The notes under the pieces: generated by a model
Seen by the model: the letters and a program-made list of their open reading frames with translations, nothing else
Database searches by the model: none
What the model was told of the DNA's origin: nothing
Position numbers and translations under genes: made by a program
In this document: positions 47,561-59,880 of the stretch, piece by piece
Layout of the letters: each line of letters starts with the position of its first letter
Numbering within the stretch: position 1 is the stretch's first letter
Assembly: GCA_024305745.1 (NCBI GenBank)
Contig: JAHRBS010000010.1
Location: 2,487,501 to 2,551,500, forward strand
DNA length: 64,000 nt
Source: Polyporus tsugae
Taxonomy: Eukaryota > Basidiomycota > Agaricomycetes > Polyporales > Polyporaceae
Direction: 5' to 3'

Positions 47561-49508
47561 TCATTCGGGACTGGTAGCTACCTGAGAGGGCCGCGACCAG
47601 TGTATCAGGGACCGCCACCACACGTCCTGACTGTGCCAACTCCAGATGGTCGAGAATGTATATAAACCGACGACAGTAACGACGAAGACGACGACGAAAA
47701 TTGCAAGAACTACCCATGCTGATACAGAGGCAGAGGATACGTCCTGAAGTGTGTACGCAAGGGTCCCAGCGGTGAACGCGATGATGGACCACACCAGCAG
47801 CACCGGAGGAAGACTGAGGAGGATGGCATGACCCGACAACCCGAATGCGTTGTTCCGTGCGTTATGCAAGTACGTAAACTATCGGGCAGGGTGTCAATCA
47901 AGCACGCAGTGAAATAGTGTAACGACTCACGGACGATGGCATCTCGGTGTTGCTTCGCTGGTGTCTCCAGACGAAGAAAACGCCAATGGTAATGCTACCG
48001 AGGGATGAAAATGTAGCAAACAGCGCTGCAGCTCGAGCGACGCTGTCGATGTCGTTGATTGTAAGCAACCCTACGGTAGCTCTGAGACGATACAGTCGGT
48101 TTGAGAATGTCCGCTAAACTTGGTAAGGAACAACACTTACGAAAGCAATACAGTAGCCTGTATGTTCCATTATTACGTTGTCAGCTTCGGAAGAGGGGGG
48201 AAGATACGGCGGCACTTACAATCAGGATGAAGTCTGAAAATTCCTGCACGAGTTGGCGCGTGTAGGACTCCCAGCTCTGCCGTAAACCAGCGAGATGCCC
48301 CCTGAACTCGCTTGCTTTCTTGATGTGTGCGAGATACGTCTGAGGAATGCCGAAGAAAGGTCCGTGGATGATCACTTGTAGGAGCATCTTCGTCGCGAAA
48401 GACTCATGAGGAGAGAACTCCGGGGGCTTGTAGAGGGCTTTGCGGTATGACCGCATCTCGGTCGAAGTAATCTGCCCATACCGCTGGCCGGTACGGAAGC
48501 TGTCTATAAGGCGGATCAGAAGTTAGAAATTGTTAATACAGGTAAGGTTGGACATACAAACGTCTGTTAAAATCCAGCCTAGCAAGCTGATTGCGGAAGG
48601 TTGAATCTCGCCCGTATCGTCTGTGTCACGTTTAATATTCAACATTCCCTTCTAACACCTGCTGCATTGGACTAACCTTTATCACGGTATAGAACCTCAA
48701 GCATTTGCTCGCATTCACTCCTTGAGAACGGCCCAACACTTCGAGAACCGTTGATGAGATGATCTGGGAAGACAGTGTTCATGAGCATGCAGCCCCTTCC
48801 AAGGGAATGGCCGATAACTGCACCATGGTAGTATGATCGGAGGGCATCAATGGCCTCACGGTAGCCTTCTTCATGACACGGATGGTGCGAGGGGTGATTC
48901 TTCATGAAGTTCCAGTAGAGTCTCCGAAAACGTAGTACTGAAAATAGATCCATCAATGGAGTCTTGATGTCTTTGGCAGTTTGAACATGTTTGAACAGCC
49001 TACTTACAGTTGTCCACAGATAATGACTTGAGAGTGCTGCCCGTCAATTTGAAGGTATCGTAACCAGCGACACATTGCTTGTGGTTCACAAAGAGACAGG
49101 TTGAGGCGTCGACGCCATAGGCCATACATGCTTCCATAGCTTCAGGAAGGCTTTGCGGGACGTACTTGGCGCAAAATGCTTCGACCTTGCTGAGATTAGC
49201 GGGAACACGGATGTCTTGGTCCACTGTCAATCTGTATTGGATGTTGCGGAAGTAGATGGAGCCGCGGGGGTGGGTATACATTTCCCATCCTGCTGGGGCA
49301 TGATCCCTAAGCGAGGAGAAGGTCACGTAGGCATCGTCATCACTGAAAAGACGGAAAATGAGGTATGTTTTTAGACCAGCAGACAGATTAATGTGACGCA
49401 CTCAGGCCCAGGATCAAGACCCGTCCCCGTCCCCGAGTCTGGTGCTGCTGTCATGTCTCCATGGGTCGCTGCCGTTGGAAGTTCATGAGGAATAGGTCCT
49501 CCAGTCAT
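47561..49508 (-). CDS. WW-domain protein with C-terminal membrane helices
   Basis: Eight exons: 49402-49508, 49008-49342, 48677-48937, 48558-48620, 48220-48503, 48141-48157, 47931-48081 and 47561-47878, giving 511 residues from MTGGPIPHELPTAA. Near residue 60 a WW-like motif reads PAGWEMYTHPRGSIYFRN, lacking a clear second Trp. A mainly helical middle region follows (RLYWNFMKNHPSHHP, FATKMLLQVIIHGPFFGIPQ). The C-terminal part has three or four hydrophobic helices: ATVLLSATVGLLT, LGSITIGVFFVW, AILLSLPPVLLVWSIIAF and AWVVLAIFVVVFVVTVV. Such WW plus membrane proteins are common in Agaricomycetes, with no known role. Exon 6 is 17 nt. Confidence 0.85.
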
Positions 49509-50254
49509 CGATACCGTAGAACCTTCTGGGTAGCATGTAGTATTGCCGCAAGCTAGTCTGATGCAATGCACTTAATAAGCTGGCCAGCTCTTGCATTCAG
49601 CTTGCCAATCACAGCTTGTGGTCGCCACATTTGGTCGGGATCTTCCCACGGTCAACGGAGGTAGTCGCCTTAACCTTAATAGATCACAAGTAAGAACAGT
49701 TCTAATCAGACTAATACGAATCAGATGATATATCCGATATCGGTCTGCAAACAACAGGAGAAGGTCGCGCACCCTCGAGCAAGTCAACGTATATGTCGTC
49801 AGTCCTCGCTGTCAATGCTTCGAGTTCCAGATGCGAGCGGCATCCATACGGACCGTACCTCGCGAGCGGACGCGCCCGCGAAGTGATCTGCAGCATGAGG
49901 TAGTTGTGGACATGCGCTCTTGGATCGCGGGAGGACAGTGGGTAAGTGCGGCCATTTAATAGCCGGCACTGTCTGGCAGACGTTCAGTGCGAGCTCACTC
50001 TGATTAATACTCGATTTGGACAGTTGATGATCCATCCAATCATCGTTGTGGGAGACCATTTGAAACCGACTTGCAACTTGCGGCAACCCTACCAACACAC
50101 GCAATAGTCTGCAAAGTCTCCAGAAGTTGTTGGCAACCGTCCGGCAACCGGCACAACACTGCGCTAGACCCCAACCACCTCGAAGTGCTGCGAAAGGCCC
50201 ATCCTAACTTCAGAGCTCGGGTCATCTCTCGACCTCAACCTCTTGGTTACCCTC
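49509..50254. other. Intergenic 0.75 kb, no gene supported
   Basis: Upstream region of the WW-domain gene and 3' flank of the kinase-like gene, both on the minus strand. AT-rich patches occur near 49690-49740. No frame with recognisable content. Confidence 0.55.
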
Positions 50255-52506
50255 TCATCGTCCCCCCCCATCGCCCTGCCTATGCCTCTTGGAAGAAGAT
50301 GAAGGTGTCTTATCAAAAAACCCACGCAGCTCATCGAGTGTCCTCTGGAATCTCTCTATGTCGTCAGAGATCGTGATAGGCGCCCTCACCAGGTCATCTA
50401 CCTCTCTCGGCCACCAGAGCTTCTTGTTGAGACTCTTCGAAGGATACCTAGCAACACCCACTTTTCCGGATGAATCGAAGTCGATGAGGTACCCGCGCTG
50501 GTTCGCGATCACCATGTTTGGTGCGCGGAGGTCGCCGTGGACGAGATCCTATGCATGCAGAAGACTGATGGCTCGGCCGATATCCCGTTCGATGATGCAG
50601 ATGTCCTGCTGGAAACCTTAGCGGGGGTGGGGATTTTTATAGACTTTAAGGCCTGGCGACGTTGGCAATGCCTCCATGACGACCATCATCTTGCCAGTGA
50701 TGATTTCGCCACACCAGAGCAACTCCGGCGCAAGGGGAGGGTCCTGTTCTGCAAGCAGGCGGTGTGCCTTCTCACCATACTGTGACACAAACTTGATATA
50801 GACATTGTATTTGACGCTGGACTTGCGCGAGAGGCCGCTGTAGAGGCAACGCCTGGGGTTGTTCTCGGAGACGAGGTGTTCGAGGAAAACAAGATTCAAG
50901 GACAAAAGACAGTCGAAGGCCTCACGGTCTAGCGAAGGGAGATGGCGCATGATGGATGTAGGTTGGGGAAAGAGATGAGGGACCGTTGGAAGTGTCGTGC
51001 TGGCATGAATATTCGCGTAGAAGTCGTACAACATCTTGAGCGTGTTCCGAAGGACCTGGAACTTGACTGCGACATCGCGCATCTCATCCTGGGCGTCGTC
51101 GTACAAGTGGCCCATGAAGTTGACGCTGAAGAGCTCTGCGCCATAAATCTTGTTGGTGAAATACATGAGCCAGACGTGCACGTCAGGACCCGCTACAGTC
51201 ATGACCACGACAGGACAAGCAGTCAACGTGAGGAAACCCTCGTACTCCTGCGAGATAGACATCAGATGAGCGCGAAGACGGATATCTGAGTTGATCCCCT
51301 TACCGCCATCATCGCGAACTTGACTCGTAACGCGAGAGCGATCTGGATTATGGGGTTTCCCCCCTGGCCACCCTTCTTCCCCTCCCCAGCGAAGATGAGA
51401 CACCTCAGGCGATGGGCAGTGAAGCACTCCGATTGCCAATCCAGCTCGGTCGCTCGGCAGTTTTGTTTATCATTGACATTAACGTTCATTTTGATGGAGA
51501 GGAAGGGGAGGAGCTTGCCAAGCGCTTTGGTGACGACCTTGTTCAATGCGTCCTCGGTGAGGTGTGCCGTGCAACAGGTGTCGCTAAGCTCGTCGATGAA
51601 CTTATACATATCGAACAGCCGATCATGACCTGGCTCGGGGCGATCACTCCTCTCAACCTCGACGAGTTGAGGGTGCCGGAGGGAGTTGTATGCGTAGGCG
51701 AAGGCTGGTACGAACATGGCGGGGTGAGGTCCGTATAAACCATGGGGCCGAAGGCCGATCGAAATAGGAGATTCCGACTGTTGTATGCCATTGTAGCCCC
51801 TCGGCGGCGTCCCACTCCCAGTGTCTACTTCGCGCTTCACTTTTGCAAGATAATCGTTGCGGCCTAATCAAAAGATCAGCGTGGTTGGCTAGGAATACGA
51901 TATGTGAAATCACTTACGCACGGTGACGCTGCCAATTGTAACTGGGAGCCAACGGGGTAGAAGAGGAACAATTGGGTCGATCGGCGCTGTGGACAAAGGT
52001 TTGGGTTAGAGGCCGGCAGTTGTGTTGGACTAATTTGACATACCAGTCAGCAAGATGTACCATCGGACTCTAACAGCGTCCGGCGAGGGGGCTTTGGACG
52101 CGAGCGAAGAGCCGCGATCTACGGGAACCGAGGACAGGTGATAACCAGTTGCTCGATACCAATCGACGGCCGAGAGGGTGTAGGGGGTGGGGCGTTCTGG
52201 CGGAACGGGCGTACTGAAGGACGCCGAGGTGAGGGCAAACACGTCCTCCGCCTGCGAATCATGAGTTGAGGATGGCAGTGTCCAAGCAACTGCCACTTTG
52301 CGCACCTGCAATATGTAACAGAGTGAAAATAGCTATCCGGCGACCTCGAGAGGACCGCTTCCAACTGCAGCGCGGTAGTCCATGAGGGACTCCATGGCCT
52401 TCTCGATGATATCGTCGGCCGTGATCTGTTCATACGGCTTGTCGAACTTTGCCTCAAAGTAGTGCGGCTCCACATTGAGCATAGCCGGAATAGTCGTAAT
52501 GGACAT
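50255..52506 (-). CDS. Protein-kinase-like gene (basidiomycete expanded family) with an in-frame TAG
   Basis: Proposed exons 52345-52506, 52044-52305, 51918-51986, 51304-51863, 50645-51247 and 50255-50605. The N-terminus MSITTIPAMLNVEPHYFEAK is followed by LPRWLPVTIGSVTV and a long domain typical of these proteins. The C-terminal lobe shows ELLWCGEIITGKMMVVMEAL, then DIGRAISLLHA, DLVHGDLRAPNMV (HRD-like loop) and GYLIDFDSSGKVGVARYP (DFG-like DFD). Between LLHA and DLVHGD the frame reads TAG at complement 50551-50549, codon 571 of this model. Translation would then stop before the catalytic loop, so the gene is either a recent pseudogene, carries an assembly error, or is spliced differently. 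Introns 1 and 5 are only 39 nt. The gene call is firm; the model near the stop is not. Confidence 0.65.
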
Positions 52507-52540
52507 TGAGGTCGTGGGGTCTGCTTCACATGTGGCGGTT

Positions 52541-52586
52541 GTGGTGGTGGTGAGGAGGAGGAGGAGGAGGAGGAGGAGGAGGAGGA
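52541..52586. repeat. GTG then GAG trinucleotide microsatellite
   Basis: Three GTG units run into about eleven GAG units (52552-52586), in the upstream region of both the kinase-like gene and the CSC1-like gene. An ACGCGT element follows at 52619-52624. Confidence 0.85.
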
Positions 52587-52761
52587 TGCGCGTTTGCGCG
52601 CTATTGGCGTCTAATGAGACGCGTTGGACCGCGACTGCGAGCGCCCAGCGCGTTTCGCTGCTTCTGGCGACGAGCATCCAGCCTGAGACTGGCAGACGAC
52701 CCCGAGTCCCGGATGCCCTTCTTCCTGCCCACATAGCTCTCCCCGGCTTTCGTACCACGGC

Positions 52762-55700
52762 ATGCCATCATCCTTGACTCTCGGCCTCCAGGTTCTCGCC
52801 GGGGCTTTTGCTGACCCCACCGACCCCGATGGCGACACCGGTCCCCCTCCCGGCTCGCCGCCAAGGAGTATGTTACCACTCCCCAATTTTGTCCCCAGAT
52901 GCTGATGCTCCCCTTAGTGAGATATGATGGCCCTTGGTTCGCCACTCAACTCATCCTTTCCGCGACTATTGGCTTTGTCTCCTTTCTGGTATTCTCCTAC
53001 TCCCGCACCAGGTGGCCACTCCTCTTCGCCCCTCGCACAAAGCTCAAAGGTACGTCCTTCCATGTCGCACCGTATCGATACACATCCCAATACTTGTTCC
53101 AGGATTCTCCCCACATGAGGCGCACGCAACGCAAGCCTTCTTCGGCTGGATCCTCCCAACCATCCGAATCTCGGAGTTCACGGTTCTGCAGATCGTCGGT
53201 CTTGACGCCGCTGTGGTGTGTCGCCAACAGTTACTTCATGTTGGGACTGCGTGTTCATTGCTCGTTGGTTGCTATAGCTTCTCAGCTTCTTCAAGATGTC
53301 ATTTTGGCTATTCTCGTCGTGCTCAGTCCTTTCTGCAGTCATTCTCATGCCTATAAACCTCAAGGTGAGTTTCGCGGTTATCGCGTGACCATTGTGAGGA
53401 TAACGCAGGACCCAGAACAACATCGACATCGGAGACGGAAGGGAAGACGCGCCCAGGCCCACCAGTTTCGACGATCCTCCTACAACCGATCCCACTCTAC
53501 CTCGGACCACTTGGGACAATTGGTTCGACCTCATCAGCGACCCCAACTCTTACTTGTCCGTTCACCTGCTGTTCACCTACCTCTTCACCATTCTGGCTCT
53601 CAGGGCTATCTACAAGAACTTCAAGAGATTCATTCGGTCTCGCCAACTGTTCTCTTTAGAGCTTGTGCACTCTGTTCCCGCACGAACAGTCATGGTCACC
53701 CATCTACCCCCGCATCTGCAGTCTGAGCCCGCCCTGGCCGAATATTTCGAACAGATGGACCTATCTGTGGAGAGCGTTAACATCTGCAGAGAAGTTGGCT
53801 CACTGAGGAACCTACTCGATGTTCGCACAGAGGCGTTACTCAAGCTTGAATCCGCCTGGGTCGACTACCTCGGGAACCCAAGCGTCGTGGCACCCAGCAC
53901 CTCTATCCGTTACCCCTTGGTCGATGTCGATGATGCCGCGTCCATAGAAAGCCAGCCGGAGCAGCTCGTCCTGCCTAATCGCAAACGGCCAACCTTGCGC
54001 CCCGGATGGTTCTCACGGAAGGTGGATGCTATTGAGTACTATGAAGAGAAGTTCCGGGAGGCCGACGAACTGGTTAAGAAGCGGAGGCGCGCGGGTCGTT
54101 TCAAGTCCACACATGTGGCCTTCGTCACCTTCGAGAAAATGTCTAGTGCAGTACGTATTTACTTCGTTCCCCACGCTACGTATACTGAAACCACTTCTTA
54201 CGAACGTGTAGCAAATCGCTGCACAAGCCGTTCATGCTCCATACATGATGCAATGCCTCACTCACCTCGCTCCGGAACCGCGAGATATCGTGTGGACCTC
54301 CATCTCGCACTCGCCGCTCAACGCGCTCGTGCGCGAGTGGCTGGTCATGGGCGCCATGGTCGTGCTGCAGTTCTTCTGGTTCATCCCCATCACGGCCCTT
54401 GCTAGTTTGCTATCTCCTGAGGAGATTAGGAAGACCATACCATGGCTCGCGGACTTGATGGATCGCAATGAGCAGATCGGAGCGCTCGTGCAGACGTTGT
54501 CATCTTTGGGTATGGTGATGCTGAACGCGACGCTGCCGTTCTTGCTGGAAGGTGCGCATCTTATGTTTCTTGGCAGTAGCGCTTTAATCGAGCATTTCTT
54601 ACGCCTATAGGTTTAACTTACATCCAGGCCCTCCCTGCGAGGAGTTGGATCGAATACTCAGTAATGAAGAAGTGAGTCCTTCATGGAATACAGTGAAACT
54701 TCCAACGGCCAACGTTCAATTATTGCAGATACTTCCTCTTTCTGCTGGTGAACGTTGTCTTCATCTTCCTTGTTGCCAGTACATACTGGCAGCTTATGCG
54801 GGACCTCGCGGAATCGCCTGCGAAGGGCATCGAGAAACTAGCACAAGCTCTCAATGCGGGCAATGCGAGACACTTCTTTGTCTCGTACGTGATCCTTCAA
54901 GGTAACGCCGCGGGCTTTTCAACTCATCAGACTAGATTGGGCTCACCAGTGAATGATAGGTTTTGGCCTCATGCCATTACAGCTTCTTAACCTCGGAATC
55001 ATCATACCTCGACTTGTCTTCCGTCTTTTCATCACCCGGACACCACGGGGTAAGTATGGGTGACAGGAAGAGTTAAGTCTCCGATGCTGACTTTTCTTAG
55101 ATTTCGCCGAGCTCAATGCTCCACCCATGATCAACTACGGAATCGTGTATCCTCAAGCCATCCTCGTCTTCGTCATCACCCTTCTCTACAGTGTCATCCA
55201 ACCACTCATCCTGGTTTTCGGAGCCGTTTACTTTGGCGTGGCGTACGTCGTGTACAAATACAAACTGCTCTTTGGTAAGAGTCAACACTTTCCTGGGGCT
55301 GTGAGATGCGCCTAATTTTGCTTGGCCCTAGTGTTCTACAAGCCGTACGAGTCACAAGGTCAGGCATGGCCGATCACCTTCGTTCGCCTCATTTGGGCCG
55401 TCATCATCTTCATCATCTTCATGAGCGGCATGTTCATCGTAAAGAAGTCGTTCATCCTGGCTACGCTTCTTGCACCTCTGCTCGCTGGCACCTTGCTCTG
55501 GTGGTACTACACCGACAAGCAGTTCCGGCCGCTGAGCAAGTTTGTCAGCCTGGGCTCTGTGTACGAAGTCGAGCGTGGGGAAGAGAGCGCGGACGTAGTG
55601 ATGATCCGTGCGGGCCATCCTGTGACTTGGTCACAGAGGTACGTGGGAGGTTTAAGGTCTCAATATGTTTGACATTGACAAGCCTGTGCGCCTCTAGCAA

Positions 55701-56521
55701 TTTAAACCGACGCCGCTACGGGCAGAATGACGAAACATTGTACGTCGCGCCCGAGGACGAACGCACAGACTACGTAAGTCGTTCTCTGTTACACCGTATC
55801 AATCCGTCCGCTCACTTCGTCCTCAGTCTCAGCCACCAATGGCGAATTTCTATAGTGGCGTTCTGAAGTAAGGTTGCGTCATGCATCATCTGGCCAAGTG
55901 TTACTAATTGGAATCTGTAGCACCGGGAAGCGACGATATGGTCATCCAGCGTTAACTGGTGTACTCCCCGTTCCCTGGTTGCCGATCAAGAAGGGCCAGA
56001 GCCTAAACAGGCATCGCGACACCGGTGACGATGGAAGCCCCGGCGTCGTGCTTACCCTCCGCAAGAAGTACAGTGTTCTACGCGCGCGACCGCAAAGCCA
56101 GCAGAGCAACGACTCCGGTGCGAGCGGCTCGAGCGCACCAGCAGACAGCACACCTGCAGTACCCTCAAGCAGCGACCACCCTGAGCCCTCAGACCGCTCT
56201 CTCATTGACAGGAATCCATGGTCGGACCACGCCGAGGCGCGGTCCCGCCCGCGTGGGCGCAGAACCACGAATGGCGGACAGGTGCAGAGGCGACTCAGCT
56301 TCGACGCCGCGTCTGGCGTCATCGTCCTGCCCGAAGACCAGGACTGGCTCGAGGACAGCGACTCCGACGACTATGGGGAGCTGCAGGCCTCGACGCTGAT
56401 GGACTCTCAGGTCGTCGAGGGCGCACCCTCGGAAGGAGGCCCCGCGTCGCCCGGCGCGAACAAGCGATACAGCACGTATTATCACCACCCGGAGAGAAGG
56501 AAGACGTATACCCGCTCGTGA
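52762..56521 (+). CDS. CSC1/OSCA-TMEM63-type calcium-permeable stress-gated channel (RSN1 family)
   Basis: Fourteen exons: 52762-52867, 52918-53049, 53103-53215, 53278-53364, 53416-54150, 54212-54551, 54611-54671, 54729-54901, 54960-55049, 55101-55274, 55332-55638, 55698-55773, 55827-55867 and 55921-56521, giving 1011 residues. Three N-terminal helices (ATQLILSATIGFVSFLVFSY, SFFKMSFWLFSSCSVLSAVI, HLLFTYLFTILALRAIY) flank the conserved cytosolic RNA-binding-like domain beginning RTVMVTHLPPHLQSEPALAE and ending THVAFVTFEKMSSA. The core follows: APEPRDIVWTSISHSPLNAL, VVLQFFWFIPITALASL, NYGIVYPQAILVFVITLLYS and FYKPYESQGQAWPITFVRLI. The C-terminal ~300 residues are soluble, Ser-rich and probably regulatory. 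Members are osmosensitive cation channels or lipid scramblases of plasma membrane or ER. Confidence 0.92.
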
Positions 56522-56884
56522 GATGAATGACGGGCATTTTGGCTGGATAGTATTGTTAGGGCTTCATCTAGTTAACCGCACAATCTGCCTAATCCTTCGT
56601 ACTCGTAGGATAGTAACGACATCATCGTACATACGCGCTCTGTCTGTAACACATTATCACTACGTCGCATGCTTACCTACTGCCGCATCATGCGATCCAC
56701 TAGACTTTTACATTTACCGCTTCAATGCAGACCTTATGAGGGCGGAGAGTGCTACGTGTGCTGTTGGCCCGGTGTGTTGACGTACTGGCGACACGTGATT
56801 CGAAAGCGCGTCCTTGTGTGTGTTGCAAGTGGCGATCGCAGAAGTTGTTCTGGCACTCCCTTTCCTCCCTCCATTAACGACGCC
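56522..56884. other. Intergenic region between the CSC1-like gene and NSP1
   Basis: 363 bp with no coding support; 3' flank of one and promoter of the other, both on the + strand. Confidence 0.55.
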
Positions 56885-59332
56885 ATGAGTTTCTTTGGAC
56901 AATCAGCAGGACAGGGGAACAACAATTCGACGACAGGGAGCTCAACGGGTGGCGGATTCTTCAGCCAACCGCAGGCAGGACAGGCAGGACAGACAGGGAC
57001 AACTGGCGGAGGCTTGTTCGGTGGCTCAGCCTTCGGAGGTACGTCGCAATACTTTTTTGCTCAAAGGTATGTCCGAATGGTTTGATACAGCAAAACCCGC
57101 CGGAAATTTGTTTGGCTCGACGAACACGTCCACCACTACTCCTGCTCCTGGTGGAGGTCTCTTTGGTCAAACGAACACCACAACGCCCGCGACGGGCGGG
57201 TCAATGTTTGGTGCTAACCAACCCGCTACTACCACGCCTGGAGCCGGAGGAAATCTGTTCGGGCCGTCGTCTACACCTTCCACGACTCCTGCACCTGGAG
57301 GAGGGTTGTTTGGCACTGCGAACACCTCTGCAGCACCCGCAACCGGCTCGACGACTGGAGGACTGTTCGGTGGAGGCGGAACTACGGGCGGAAATCTGTT
57401 TGGCAACACAAACACCAACCCAGCGTCGGGCACGACCGGCACGACTGGAACTGGAGCAGCAGGGGGCGGCTTGTTCGGAGGAGGGTCCTTCTTTGGCGCG
57501 AAGCCCGCCGCGCCCGCATCCGCCCCTGTAGCGGGCACGTCTGGTACGAGCACCCCGACCCTGTTTGGTAACGCTACGGGATCTACGCCCGCTGGTGGTC
57601 TGTTCGGTGGCACAAGCGGAACGACGGGCACTTCCACTACGGGAGGTTCGGCGTTTGGCGGCGCTGCGCCTTCTGGAGGGTTGTTTGGCAACAAGCCGGC
57701 GGGCCAGACTGGAGCAACTGCGCCTGCCGCACCTTCTGGTGGTCGTAAGTGACGTCAAATTTGCACGAGTCGACGATGCCTAATCTTCGTTTCATGTCTT
57801 TGGCCCACCAGCTGCCACTGCGTCAACGGGTACTACTGGGTCCAGCAATAGTATGTCCACACTTCGTGCATCGTGTGTATACTTTCTCACCCAACGGTTC
57901 AGCTTTCGCTGCCCCGTCAGGCGGCCTCTTCGCCCTTCCACCCAAACCTGCCGATCCGCAAGGGACTGCGGCAACCTCAGGTACAGCAAGCACCACGGGT
58001 CCGACCGCAGGCACGACCCCAGCTGCCCCATCTGGTGGTCTATTTGGTGGCAATCTTTTCGGCACCAGGCCAACGACGACACCAGCAACTGGCACAACTG
58101 GAGCGACATCTGCAGCGCCAACATTGGGTGGTAGCAAGGATGCTGCCTCCGCGTCTACCACAACAGGGGCCGCAGGCACTACTACGACACCTTCGCTTTT
58201 CAGCCTCGGTGGCAAGCCGGAGGAAAAGAAAGATGAGAAAAAGGATGGCGCACCAGGTGAATACTATTATGTCGTCTGACGGACGTTTCGAGCATATACT
58301 AAGTTTGATCCAGCCGCACCAGCATCCTCTTTCAACCTTTTCGGAGCCAAGCCTGATGACAAGAAGACAGGCACAAGTACGTACTTCCTAGTGTATCGAG
58401 AAGTTATTACTCATGAGCCGTTGTTACCCACTGCAGCTGGCGCAGCCACAACGATAGTACCAACTCTGGGCACTACGACTGCAGCGGCCACTACTGGTGC
58501 CGCAACGTCAACAGCTGCTCCGGCGGCCACAACTACCGCTGTGGCACCTCCTTCGGCCCTACGGGGAAAGAACGTCGAGGAGATCGTCAACAAGTGGTCG
58601 CAAGACCTCGAGACACATGTCCGAGAGTTCAACAAGTTCTCCGGCGAGGTACATGTGTGGGATCGCGCCTTGATGGAGAACGGAAACAGCGTACGTATCC
58701 TTGCAATGGGTACTCCGGTGTTCCGGCCAGATATGATCTAATGATCTGCGACACAGATTCAACGTTTGTACACCACCGTTCTCGCAGCCGAGCGGGAACA
58801 GAACGATATCGACCAGTCTCTCGATCACATCGAGCAACAGCAAAAGGACCTTTCTGCCACGCTTGATGCGTACGAGAAGTCAACCCAGGAGATCCTAGGT
58901 GGACAAGGGGGCAACCTCCGTGGCCTCGATACTGGCCCTGCAGATACGGAGCGCGACAAGAAGTATGTATCTCACCGCTATCTTCGTAGCACCCGTATTG
59001 ACCGCCTCCACCACAGCTACATGCTTGCGACGGAATTGCATGGGCACCTGGACGACCTGTCAGGGTCGCTTATGCAGATGATCGACGCCGTTAATGCACT
59101 TTCGCTGCCCCCCAGCGGGGCCAGCGGCCAGGCCCAGGATGGAGGCGAAGACCCCATGGGCCAGATCGCACAGATCCTCAGCAGCCACCTCGAGAGCTTG
59201 CAGTGGATCGATGGTGCGGTCCGTGAGCTCGACACGAAGATCACGGACATCGAGCGGGGCGTGAAGGCAAGAACGGAGGGCGGCAGTCTCCTGGGTTCAG
59301 GAACAAAATTGAGGGGTTACGGCCTGCGATGA
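56885..59332 (+). CDS. NSP1: FG-repeat nucleoporin NSP1 (Nup62 family)
   Basis: Eight exons: 56885-57038, 57091-57744, 57812-57850, 57903-58256, 58314-58376, 58437-58690, 58757-58962 and 59017-59332, giving 679 residues. Residues 1 to about 450 are Gly/Thr/Ala/Ser-rich with many FG units of GLFG and NLFG type (GGGLFGQTN, AGNLFGS, GGLFGNK), then FSLGGKPEEKKDEKK and FNLFGAKPDDKK, the charged FSFG-like section of Nsp1. The C-terminus is the Nsp1_C coiled coil: KNVEEIVNKWSQDLETHVRE, VWDRALMENGNS, ERDKKNYMLATELHGHLDDL, with heptads to the end. Nsp1 forms the central-channel trimer with Nup57/Nup49 and separately joins Nup82-Nup159. The last intron (54 nt) contains no stop and is a multiple of three. 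Confidence 0.92.
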
Positions 59333-59880
59333 GACTCGTCGCCGCCCCATAGGACCCCCAGCGTTTTCATGACCATGTAATGTACTCTCCGACCCGCCTC
59401 CCTACCGGAAGTTTGTTGTAATCTTACGTGCTTGAGCTACTAGTCTCCAACGTCGCCCGTCGAGTCCGGTATTAGCTACGATGCCAGGACTTATCGACTA
59501 TCGCCGACGGAGGGCCGTTTGGGTTTTTGTGTGTACACTATGGCTTAATGCAGGTGCTGAGCCACCGTTCACGTCCACTGTCGGGCATGATACATGGCAC
59601 ATGCTGGTCGCCGGGGCCCCGATGTCAAATTCTCGAGCGGTGGAAGCACAACTACGATAATTCTTAGGCAGCAGCGAACACGATGGCGGGAACTGCGTAG
59701 TCACAAGGACAGGATGGCGGGAGCTCCTGATAGCCTCCTGTCGGTTTGAGGCATCGAATTACTTCTCTCCGGGGTGCGGGTTGGATGTGATTGGACGCAA
59801 GAGCAAACTTTTCCGTTACTTCAGTCAGCAGCCAGCGGAGGGATATGCCCTTGCTGCAAAAGCATGCATATTTTTGAGTC

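Noticed and set aside
52333..52758. Extended minus-strand frame through the GAG repeat encoding a poly-Leu stretch upstream of the kinase-like gene
   Set aside because: The ATG at 52506 lies downstream of the repeat and begins the recognisable protein; the poly-Leu is a by-product of the microsatellite.
56895..57752. Alternative + strand frame overlapping NSP1 exon 1
   Set aside because: It reaches the true FG-repeat frame only through the first intron. The spliced model with ATG 56885 gives the expected N-terminus MSFFGQ.
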